From assembly GCA_021798635.1 (NCBI GenBank), contig JAJZGH010000072.1, positions 1-18,775 on the forward strand: a stretch of 18,775 nucleotides of DNA, read 5' to 3'. This DNA is from Planctomycetota bacterium (GTDB lineage: Bacteria > Planctomycetota > Phycisphaerae > WQYP01). The notes below the pieces were generated by a model. It was not told where the DNA came from. It saw only the letters and a list, made by a program, of their open reading frames with translations, and made no database searches. Positions 7,359 through 14,096 of the stretch are shown piece after piece. Position 1 is the stretch's first letter. Each line of letters opens with the position of its first letter. The translations under genes were made by a program, and so were the position numbers.

Positions 7359-8996
7359 ATGATTCTTCAATTCATCGTACTATTGTTCATTATCCTCTTT
7401 GCGCTATATATGGCCAATGAGGGGCCGTTGTCAGCATTACTCCTGCTGTGTGCCAGCTTCTTTGCCTCTACGTTGGCGATGGGGGTCTATCAGGCGTGGG
7501 CCAATCCCATTCTGAATCATCGTCCTGATTTTGCTTACGGCGTTACGTTTTTACTGGTATTTTTCCTGGCTTTTTCCCTCATTCGCACGGCCTTTGACTA
7601 CCTGATTCGCGGCGATGTGGAACTCCCGCTCTGGCCGGGACGCATCGTTGGAGGGGCCTTTGGCTTTTTTACCGCCATGATTTTAATCGGCTCGGTAATG
7701 GTGGGCGTGCAAATGCTGCCGCTGCCCAGCAGTATTTTGGGATATTCCCGGTACAGCACGGCGGCGGATTTGGCCAGTAACTCACCCACCGGCCTGTGGC
7801 TGGATCCGGATGGTTTTGTTACCAGCCTCTGGGGCATGGTCAGCGGCCGAAGCGTAGGCGGGCAACCCTTCAGCAAGTACAATCCCCAGCCCCTCCGGCA
7901 ATGGTATGCCGACCGCTACACCGTCCAATATGCTGGGGCTAAAGCCCTTCCACCAAGTCTGTTGCATGTTCCCTTTGCCGCACCGCTGCCGGTGGCCGTA
8001 CTTAAGCAGTACGGGATTCCCGCGGCTGGAAAACAGGCTATTTTGGTCCGCACGGAAGTAAACCATGGCAGCGCCCAGCCCAATGTCAGCTCGGATCAGG
8101 GCTATTTTCGATTGACACCGGCAGAAGTGCAAATGGTCACCACCGGCGGCAAAATGTACTTTCCCAGCGGATATCTTAAGGACGGCCGCCAATATACGCC
8201 GGTGAAACTTAACAATGCCATGGTCGACGATTACCGAACCGTGCATGGCCATCGGCGCGTGATACAGGATTGGATATTCCTTATTCCCTCCAATGAAAAG
8301 CCCTTAGCCTTGCACATGAAACAGACAGCCAGTGTGGACCTCGCGAGCCTGTCCACTGAAAAACTTGAACCCCTGCGGGCTTCGGCTTATCCGCAACTGC
8401 CTTACAATAATTCCTCTCTGACGGTGCAGTTAGCCGCGAAGAATCTTTCATCAGCCCCGGTCAATATGTGGATAATCCCCGCCGGCACGCGCATGGCCGC
8501 TGTACGGTTTGCGATGCAGGCCGCATCGGCCAGACTCGGACGAATTCATCGTGCCATTGCAGCCGGCAAGCCGCCATGGTCATCCGCCAATATCAGCGGA
8601 ACGCCCAATACGTCCATGACCACGATGTACCATCAAAATGCCTTGAATCTCAGATTGCATCATGATGCCCCATGGTCGCAGCTATTACCGGTATTATTTG
8701 CGTCTCAAGTGGGCACCAATACCAATAGTTCATTGACACGCATACGCAGTTACTTCCGCGGTACCATTGAACCGTTACTGGCTGGTCAGCGCGTGGCGGC
8801 GGCAACGCTTAACGCACAAGGTTCGATGAATAAGCCCATTAAGCTTGGACCAGCCGAATATGATGTACTGATCTGGACGCACTCCGCCGCACAAATGCGT
8901 GTCTGGCTTAAAACCGTTACTGTGCATGAGGGCGGCAAGGCCAGTGTACAAATTTCATCGGGCGATAAAATCGTCAATTATTCAATAACGCAATAA
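7359..8996 (+). CDS. CvpA-like membrane protein with large unassigned C-terminal region
   Basis: Of 545 aa, the first 120 hold four hydrophobic helices (about 4-18, 23-47, 58-78, 94-118) whose spacing and content resemble CvpA-family proteins (colicin V production/envelope homeostasis). The remaining ~420 residues contain no further clear membrane segment and no motif I recognise. They are rich in A, P, S, T and polar residues and probably lie outside the cytoplasm. Ordinary CvpA proteins are about 160-200 aa, so the long extension is unusual. GGAAGA at 7347-7352 supports the ATG. It follows the pseudo-GspE gene by 68 bp, probably in the same operon, and precedes the separately promoted sodA. 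The CvpA assignment rests on topology and general resemblance; the function of the extension is unknown. Confidence 0.6.
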   Translation: MILQFIVLLFIILFALYMANEGPLSALLLLCASFFASTLAMGVYQAWANPILNHRPDFAYGVTFLLVFFLAFSLIRTAFDYLIRGDVELPLWPGRIVGGAFGFFTAMILIGSVMVGVQMLPLPSSILGYSRYSTAADLASNSPTGLWLDPDGFVTSLWGMVSGRSVGGQPFSKYNPQPLRQWYADRYTVQYAGAKALPPSLLHVPFAAPLPVAVLKQYGIPAAGKQAILVRTEVNHGSAQPNVSSDQGYFRLTPAEVQMVTTGGKMYFPSGYLKDGRQYTPVKLNNAMVDDYRTVHGHRRVIQDWIFLIPSNEKPLALHMKQTASVDLASLSTEKLEPLRASAYPQLPYNNSSLTVQLAAKNLSSAPVNMWIIPAGTRMAAVRFAMQAASARLGRIHRAIAAGKPPWSSANISGTPNTSMTTMYHQNALNLRLHHDAPWSQLLPVLFASQVGTNTNSSLTRIRSYFRGTIEPLLAGQRVAAATLNAQGSMNKPIKLGPAEYDVLIWTHSAAQMRVWLKTVTVHEGGKASVQISSGDKIVNYSITQ

Positions 8997-9015
8997 TTTC
9001 CCCCGCATTACGGCC

Positions 9016-9042
9016 TTGACGTGTGCGGAATTGTGCTACAAT
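9016..9042 (+). promoter_or_regulatory. Candidate housekeeping promoter of sodA
   Basis: TTGACG (9016-9021) and TACAAT (9037-9042) each match the sigma-70 hexamers at five of six positions, with a short 15-bp spacer. An alternative -10 (AATTAT, 9040-9045) gives 18 bp. It lies 70 bp upstream of the sodA ATG and just after the CvpA-like gene stops, consistent with independent transcription of sodA. Confidence 0.5.
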
Positions 9043-9112
9043 TATGAGAGTGAAAATACTGCCGCACGTAAGTGGCTGGTTGGATGAGTAAATTGTTTTC
9101 AGGAGTACCCTT

Positions 9113-9748
9113 ATGGCTTTTCAACTTCCTTCTTTACCCTATGACTTTAGCGCATTGGAACCAGTCATTGATACGCAAACCATGCAGATTCACCACGGCA
9201 AACATCACGGTGCCTATGTTACCAATCTGAACAATGCCGTCGCCGGTAAGTCCGCGTTGGAAAGCAAAAGCGTGGAAGCGCTGATCGCCGACCTCGCGTC
9301 CGTGCCTGAAGATATTCGTACCGCCGTACGCAACAACGGTGGCGGTCATGCCAATCACAGCATGTTCTGGCAAATCATGGCCCCCAAGGGCAAGGGTGGC
9401 GGCGGCGAGCCGACCGGCGACCTGGCGGCCGCGATTAACTCCTCCTTTGGATCCTTTGCTGACTTCAAGACCCGTTTCGGCGAAGCCGCGACCAAACGCT
9501 TTGGCTCCGGTTGGTCCTGGCTGGTTCTGAAGAATGGCAAACTGGCCATTGGTTCAACCGCCAATCAAGATAATCCGCTGATGGGCGACGCGGTTTGCGG
9601 CCTGTCGGGCAAGCCGATCATGGGCCTGGATGTATGGGAACACGCCTATTACCTCAAATATCAAAACCGCCGGCCTGAGTACATCACCAATTGGTGGGAA
9701 GTGGTCAACTGGGCCAAAGTTGCCGAAATTTATCAGGCCGCGAAATAA
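9113..9748 (+). CDS. sodA: Superoxide dismutase, Mn-type (Fe/Mn family)
   Basis: Converts superoxide to oxygen and hydrogen peroxide. The 211-aa protein is full length. The four metal ligands are visible: H27 in QIHHGKHH, H82 in [11 protein letters not shown], and D173 and H177 in [11 protein letters not shown]. Metal preference can be judged from two positions. The N-terminal domain has Gly in GGGHANH, where iron enzymes carry Gln, and the C-terminal domain has Gln152 in ANQDNP. This is the manganese-type arrangement, although cambialistic enzymes exist. There is no signal peptide, so it is cytoplasmic. AGGAG at 9101-9105 lies 7 nt before the ATG, within the same TTCAGGAGTA string seen before gltA. 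It is preceded by its own candidate promoter and is probably monocistronic. Confidence 0.95.
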   Translation: MAFQLPSLPYDFSALEPVIDTQTMQIHHGKHHGAYVTNLNNAVAGKSALESKSVEALIADLASVPEDIRTAVRNNGGGHANHSMFWQIMAPKGKGGGGEPTGDLAAAINSSFGSFADFKTRFGEAATKRFGSGWSWLVLKNGKLAIGSTANQDNPLMGDAVCGLSGKPIMGLDVWEHAYYLKYQNRRPEYITNWWEVVNWAKVAEIYQAAK

Positions 9749-10244
9749 CCGTGGCACCCCAAAGCGGCCCAACCGGCGTGCCGCGGGGTTCGTGCTTCGC
9801 CGATAGCAGGCGGAGGATAATGAGCTGGAAAGGAAGGCCACCGGCAGGTTCCGGTGACTGTCGCGATTCTAGTTTCAGGTTGGTTTGCGAGAGGAGCCTG
9901 TCCCTTGCTCCATCCGCCTGCAGGACGAGCTTTCTCGCGTCAGCACGAGCCACTCGGCCGGTTCCAGCGGAATAGGCTCCGTTCACCTTGCTAAATTCCG
10001 CTCTATTGCACCCCACCGGACGATTAGCCGTAAAATGTTTTGCAGGGTGCATCCGCTGGAGCGCCGCGGCTCGGCGGATTGGCCAATGCGGGTCCGCCCC
10101 GGCTGGCTCGAAATGATTAACCCATTCTCGGCGCAACTGAGGCAGCGGCACGTCGCGGGATCAGTTGGGCAGTGGCCGAGGCACGCCGCCATTCGGGGGC
10201 AGGGCAGTTCTCTCGCCCAGGCTGTTCACCTGAGGTAGCAGGAC
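9749..10244. other. Gene-poor 0.5-kb spacer
   Basis: No convincing gene is seen between sodA and the next membrane protein. Open frames on either strand look like shadows without conserved motifs, and the minus-strand one overlaps the sodA end. Two inverted repeats are present: CACCGG/CCGGTG (9839-9856) and CAACTGA/TCAGTTG (10134-10167). The second encloses a smaller GCG/CGC stem. Neither is followed by a T tract. The promoter of the downstream gene should lie here, but no good match stands out. Confidence 0.4.
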
Positions 10245-12047
10245 ATGAACAAACAAGCGGACAGCATGGATGCAAAGCGACACGAGGAAACGCGCCCTCA
10301 AACCACTTCGCAAGAAAAGCGAGGCTTGATATCGTTTCTCTCGACTTTCCCGTACTGCCTGCAGCCTGCGGCCGTGCTGGTTGTTTATATTCTCTGTGCG
10401 GCCGGTCTCCTGATCCCCATCAACTTCAATTTTTCCACCATGCTTGTCGCCCATCAGATTGCTGATGCCTCCCAGGCAATGTGGTTTTACGCCTGGTGGC
10501 CCTTTGCACTAAGTCATGGTCTGAACCCTCTATTCACCAGCCAAGTCTGGGCACCCACGGGACAAAGTCTGGCTTGGACACAATCCGCGCCCGTGTTGGC
10601 ACTTTTGTTGGCCCCCGTTACGCTGACGTTGGGACCAATAATCAGCTACAACCTGCTGGCGGTTGCCGCCCCTGTCCTCAATTCCTTTTCCGCACTGATG
10701 ACATGCCGACAGATTGGGGCCAAGTTGCCGGCTGCGGCACTGGGCGGATGGCTGTTCGGATTTTCTCCCTATGTCATGGCGGAGCTGATGGGGCGGCCGA
10801 ACCTTTATTGTGTCTGGATGATTCCCCTGATGACGCTGCTGGTAATTCGCTACATGAAAAATACAATATCGCCCCGGCGCTTTACCGGCTGGTTCTCCGC
10901 TGCCGGAATAGTGCTGTTTCTGACTTCCACGGAACTCTTTGCCACAACGGTGCTCACCGGGATCATCGCCGCCATCGCCGCGATAATATGCTGGAGAGAT
11001 AGCGAGACGCGGAAGAGGCTTTACCGCCTTTTCGCCTGCACGTTGACCAGCATGGTGGTCATTGGGGTTATGCTCTCCCCCATTCTCTACGTGATGTTCA
11101 CCGAATTGGGCCGACAGCCGGAGCTAATCCATCCGGCACGGGATTTTAGCGCCGATGCCGCCAACCTCCTGATTCCTACCCGGACTCTCTGGGCGGGTGG
11201 TGATACGATGGCGTTTGTATCCCGCCGCTTTTCCGGCTTCCTTCCCGAGCAATCTGCGTACATCGGATTGCCGCTGCTGGTGCTGGTGGGATTGTACGGC
11301 TGGGAGTTCCGTAAAAAGCCGGCCGCGTGCTTCCTGCTGTTGCTGCTACTGGGAATGGTGCTCCTGAGTCTGGGGCCGTATCTGACCGTCGCCGGATGGA
11401 ACCTTCCCATTGCCTTGCCGTGGAGCCTGCTTGGGCATATCCCCGTGCTGCAAAAGGCGCTTCCTGCACGATTGAGCCTGTATGTCAGTCTGGTAACGGC
11501 CTTGATTGCCGCGTGGTGGCTGACGAAATCGCGACGGCGTCCGGCTTTCCGTGCGGCGCTTGGCCTTCTGGTCGCGGCCACCATGTTCCCCAATATAGCT
11601 GCCGGTTTATGGGCGGTGCGCCCGCCAAACCCTTCTTTTTTTACAGGGCCTGCAGTTAGAGCCAGCCTTATGCCGGGAGAAAATATTGTCGCGCTGCCCT
11701 ACGGAATTAATGGAGACAGCATGATTTGGCAGGCGGAGACGGGATTTTATTTTCGTCTGGCCGGCGGCTATCTGGCCCTCACCGGTCCTTACGCGCAGCA
11801 GACGATCCCCCAAGCGTTCTATGCAGCCACGGCTCCCGCACATTATCATGCGGAACTGGCCGCGTTTGCCAGGCGCTTCCACGTTGGCGCAATTGTTGTT
11901 CCGGATGTTGACAAGCCTCAATACGCTGCGGTGCTTAAAAACGTCTCGCACCATCCGCTGCACACTGCCGGCGTCTGGGTCTATCCAATATCCTCCTTGC
12001 GGAGGAGTCGCAAGGCAAGTGTTGCCCGGAACGGGGTCCAAAAATGA
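10245..12047 (+). CDS. Polytopic membrane protein, GT-C glycosyltransferase-like
   Basis: A 600-aa protein with a short hydrophilic N-terminus, about ten to twelve hydrophobic segments to residue ~460, and a C-terminal ~140-residue soluble region. Features shared with large GT-C-type sugar transferases include an acidic residue after the first helix (A-D-A-S-Q at 73-77), then W-x(4)-WW and H-G-L-N-P (91-95), and A-P-T-G in the first outer loop. A late loop carries I-P-V-L-Q-K-A-L-P-A-R-L, similar to the 'P-x-R' loop of such proteins. These enzymes move sugars from polyprenyl carriers onto lipids or proteins at the outer membrane face. Donor and acceptor are unknown, and the family call rests on pattern likeness. 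Start ATG follows GCAGGAC closely. No partner gene is adjacent, and a GC-rich spacer and repeats flank it. Confidence 0.6.
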   Translation: MNKQADSMDAKRHEETRPQTTSQEKRGLISFLSTFPYCLQPAAVLVVYILCAAGLLIPINFNFSTMLVAHQIADASQAMWFYAWWPFALSHGLNPLFTSQVWAPTGQSLAWTQSAPVLALLLAPVTLTLGPIISYNLLAVAAPVLNSFSALMTCRQIGAKLPAAALGGWLFGFSPYVMAELMGRPNLYCVWMIPLMTLLVIRYMKNTISPRRFTGWFSAAGIVLFLTSTELFATTVLTGIIAAIAAIICWRDSETRKRLYRLFACTLTSMVVIGVMLSPILYVMFTELGRQPELIHPARDFSADAANLLIPTRTLWAGGDTMAFVSRRFSGFLPEQSAYIGLPLLVLVGLYGWEFRKKPAACFLLLLLLGMVLLSLGPYLTVAGWNLPIALPWSLLGHIPVLQKALPARLSLYVSLVTALIAAWWLTKSRRRPAFRAALGLLVAATMFPNIAAGLWAVRPPNPSFFTGPAVRASLMPGENIVALPYGINGDSMIWQAETGFYFRLAGGYLALTGPYAQQTIPQAFYAATAPAHYHAELAAFARRFHVGAIVVPDVDKPQYAAVLKNVSHHPLHTAGVWVYPISSLRRSRKASVARNGVQK

Positions 12048-12172
12048 CGCCACGAATACCGCCTTGGCATGGAGAGGCGGCGGCTGCGCCGGGAAGATGG
12101 GATACAAATGTATTTCACCTACTATTACTCCCAACCTTATTTGCGCTACTGCTCAACTGTTCTAAAAAACAT

Positions 12173-12446
12173 CTGCTCTATTTTTTTCCTGATGGCAAAA
12201 AAATCTGACCAGGTGAACAGGTGATCGCAGGAGGGACGGCGTTGTCTCGGCGACAGCCGCTCGTTGGCCCCAGCCGGATTTGCTCTACTCTCGCCTGCTC
12301 TATCGGGGCTTGAGCAGTAGAGAGTAGAGCAGTAGACCGCAGGAGGAGCCACGTGTCTCGGCGGCAGCCTCTCTTATGCGCCAGCCGAATGTGCTCTACT
12401 ATCTACTCTCTCCGAACTCCTGCTCTATTTTTGCCTTTGGCAAAAA
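12173..12446. repeat. Tandem repeat, two ~123-bp units plus a partial third
   Basis: CTGCTCTAT occurs at 12173, 12295 and 12420, giving periods of 122 and 125 bp. Inside the first two units the segments 12223-12289 and 12335-12400 align over about 66 bp, sharing CGCAGGAGG, TGTCTCGGCG, CAGCC and TGCTCTACT. The partial third unit (12420-12446) matches the start of the first, including a T-rich/A-rich inverted repeat (ATTTTT...GGCAAAAAT), and ends exactly at the tRNA-Arg 3' side. The array therefore lies between the GT-C-like gene and the tRNA. No coding frame in it is convincing. It may be a duplicated intergenic element or remnant of recombination at a tRNA. Confidence 0.7.
12282..12330. repeat. 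Long inverted repeat spanning the junction of the tandem units
   Basis: GCTCTACTCTC-gc-CTGCTC (12282-12300) pairs with GAGCAG-ta-GAGAGTAGAGC (12312-12330). That gives 17 paired bases of 19 around an 11-nt loop. It crosses the boundary between repeat units one and two, so part of the inverted copy is unique to unit two. There is no T tract on either side. In RNA it would be a very stable hairpin, perhaps protecting transcript ends of the upstream gene. Confidence 0.6.
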
Positions 12447-12520
12447 TGCGCCCGGCGGGAATCGAACCCACAACCGTCCGCTTAGAAGGCGGATGCTCTA
12501 TCCAATTGAGCTACGAGCGC
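12447..12520 (-). tRNA. tRNA-Arg (anticodon UCU)
   Basis: Read on the minus strand, a full cloverleaf is visible. The acceptor 5' strand GCGCTCG pairs with CGGGCGC (one G-U), with discriminator A. The D-loop region is TAGCTCAATTGGATAGAGC. The anticodon stem CCGCC/GGCGG-type arm encloses loop CTTCTAA with anticodon TCT, and the T arm contains GGTTCGATTCC. CCA is not encoded. It decodes AGA/AGG. It lies downstream of sucB on the same strand, about 110 bp away, with the 3' end touching the tandem repeat array. Confidence 0.95.
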
Positions 12521-12631
12521 GTGAGCCATAGTGTATCGCGCCTTGGCGGGATATGGTAAATCACCTCTCGTGTCACGGCGCAAATCAGTGCCATGACGTA
12601 GGGCCGCCATACAAGCGCGTGACAGATTTTA

Positions 12632-13888
12632 TCAAATCTCCAGCAGCAACCTTGTGGGGTCTTCCAGCGATTCTTTTATGTGTACCAGAAAGCTCACCGC
12701 CTGCTGCCCGTCAATGATGCGATGATCGTAGGAAAGTGCCGCATACATCATCGGCCGGATGACAATTTGATCGTTCACCACGACGGCACGTTTTTCAATT
12801 TTATGCAGGCCCAGAATGGCGCTCTGCGGCGGATTGAGAATCGGCGTGGACAACAGCGAGCCGAATACGCCGCCGTTGGTGATCGTAAACGTGCCGCCGC
12901 CCAGCTCATCGAGCGTAATTTTTCCTTCGCGGGCGCGTTGGGCCAGGCGTTTAATTTCCGCTTCAATCTGGGCCATGGACAGTTTATTGGCATAGCGCAC
13001 CACCGGCACCACCAAGCCTTTTTCCGTAGCCACCGCCACGCCCAGGTGCACATTGTTTTTATAAATAACAATCCGATTTTGCAGTTGGGCATTAACAATG
13101 GGGACAGCCTTGGCCGCGGCGCAGACAGCCCGGGCGAAAAAGGAGAGGAAACCCAGGCCCACACTGTGCGTTTTTTCAAATTTCTCTTTATATTTCTCAC
13201 GCAAGGCCATGACGGCGGACATGTCAATTTCATTGAAGGTGGTCAGGATGGCCGCGCTGTGCTGCGCTTCAACCAGGCGGCGGGCAATGGTTTCACGTAA
13301 TTTGGACATCTCCACGCGTGTTTCTTCCGGGCCATCGGCTTGAATGGCCGGGGCCCGGGCCGCGACCCCCGGCTTAACCGGCGTTGGCCGCGCTGCCGAA
13401 GCCGGCGGCGCAGCGACCCCTGGAGCCGGCGCACTACCACGTGCCTCCAAAAACTGCACCACATCCCCCTTGGTAATGCGATTGCCAGGACCCGTGGGAG
13501 AAACCGTTGCGGGGTCAATATTGTTTTCCTTCACCATGCGCTCCACCGCGGGTGAAAGCGTTTTACCCGCGGCCTTGTCACCGCCAACGGCTTTTGGTCC
13601 AGCCGTCGCCGGAGCGGCCGTGGGACTTTTAGCGGCTGGCTTGGCTCCCGGTTCAACGCGCGCAACCACGTCACCGACATTAACCGTCTGGCCGGCGGCT
13701 TTGACGATACGTAGCACTCCCTGCGCGCCGGCGGGCAATTCAACCGTGGCTTTATCAGTTTCTAATTCCGCCACCACGTCATCAGCGAGCACGGCATCGC
13801 CATCGGCTTTTACCCAACTGGCAATGCGGGCCTCGGTAACAGATTCCCCCAGTCCCGGAACAAACAAATCTACAAGTGTGTTACTCAT
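12632..13888 (-). CDS. sucB: Dihydrolipoyllysine succinyltransferase, E2 of 2-oxoglutarate dehydrogenase
   Basis: Transfers the succinyl group from E1 to CoA on a swinging lipoyl arm, and forms the core of the 2-oxoglutarate dehydrogenase complex. The 418-aa protein has the standard order. A single lipoyl domain (about 3-79) has the lipoylated lysine K46 in E-T-D-K-A. An Ala/Pro-rich linker follows, then a peripheral-subunit-binding domain (about 110-149, L-S-P-A-V...I-T-K-G-D-V), a second Ala/Pro linker, and the acyltransferase domain (about 185-418). The catalytic S-Y-D-H-R-I-I-D-G is at 386-394, with H389 and D393. The ATG has only a weak purine-rich site upstream. It follows sucA on the same strand after 208 bp holding a 71-bp structured repeat. 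The E3 gene is absent from the window. Confidence 0.94.
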   Translation of the reverse strand: MSNTLVDLFVPGLGESVTEARIASWVKADGDAVLADDVVAELETDKATVELPAGAQGVLRIVKAAGQTVNVGDVVARVEPGAKPAAKSPTAAPATAGPKAVGGDKAAGKTLSPAVERMVKENNIDPATVSPTGPGNRITKGDVVQFLEARGSAPAPGVAAPPASAARPTPVKPGVAARAPAIQADGPEETRVEMSKLRETIARRLVEAQHSAAILTTFNEIDMSAVMALREKYKEKFEKTHSVGLGFLSFFARAVCAAAKAVPIVNAQLQNRIVIYKNNVHLGVAVATEKGLVVPVVRYANKLSMAQIEAEIKRLAQRAREGKITLDELGGGTFTITNGGVFGSLLSTPILNPPQSAILGLHKIEKRAVVVNDQIVIRPMMYAALSYDHRIIDGQQAVSFLVHIKESLEDPTRLLLEI

Positions 13889-13995
13889 AATGTATAGATT
13901 CTTTCATGATTTTTGTGACCTAGCCTCGCGGCATATTTCCTAACCGGCCGTCTCTTATAACGCGCCGGTGCGCAACCGAAAAGCGTCCCGCCGAG

Positions 13996-14066
13996 CACCG
14001 GATGGTAATCCGGTGGTTGATCTGGTGCCACGAACCAACCACCGGGTTATCACCACGGTGCTCCAT
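13996..14066 (-). repeat. 71-bp structured repeat, copy upstream of sucB
   Basis: This copy lies in the sucA-sucB gap, starting 30 bp after the sucA stop and ending 107 bp before the sucB start. It agrees with the copy at 17126-17196 at 65 of 71 positions. All six differences fall in the loop between CCGGTGGTTG and CAACCACCGG, so the stems are intact. A second hairpin, CACCGGAT/ATCCGGTG, shares bases with the first, so the two folds exclude each other. Relative to the downstream gene the orientation is the same at both loci. It may be a leader RNA element or an interspersed palindromic repeat. Confidence 0.75.
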
Positions 14067-14096
14067 CACACGTTGCGCCGCGGATCCGCTCCGCCT

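Noticed and set aside
9705..10151. Minus-strand open frame of 148 codons in the sodA downstream spacer
   Set aside because: Overlaps the conserved 3' end of sodA, has no recognised motif and no clear ribosome-binding site; most likely a GC-rich shadow frame.
12425..12447. T-rich/A-rich palindrome next to the tRNA taken as a tRNA terminator
   Set aside because: The stem TTTTTGCC/GGCAAAAA is not followed by a T tract in either direction; it is part of the tandem repeat unit instead.
12146..12559. Small frames over the repeat array and tRNA
   Set aside because: They cross the tRNA or the repeat units and reflect the repeat composition, with no protein motif.
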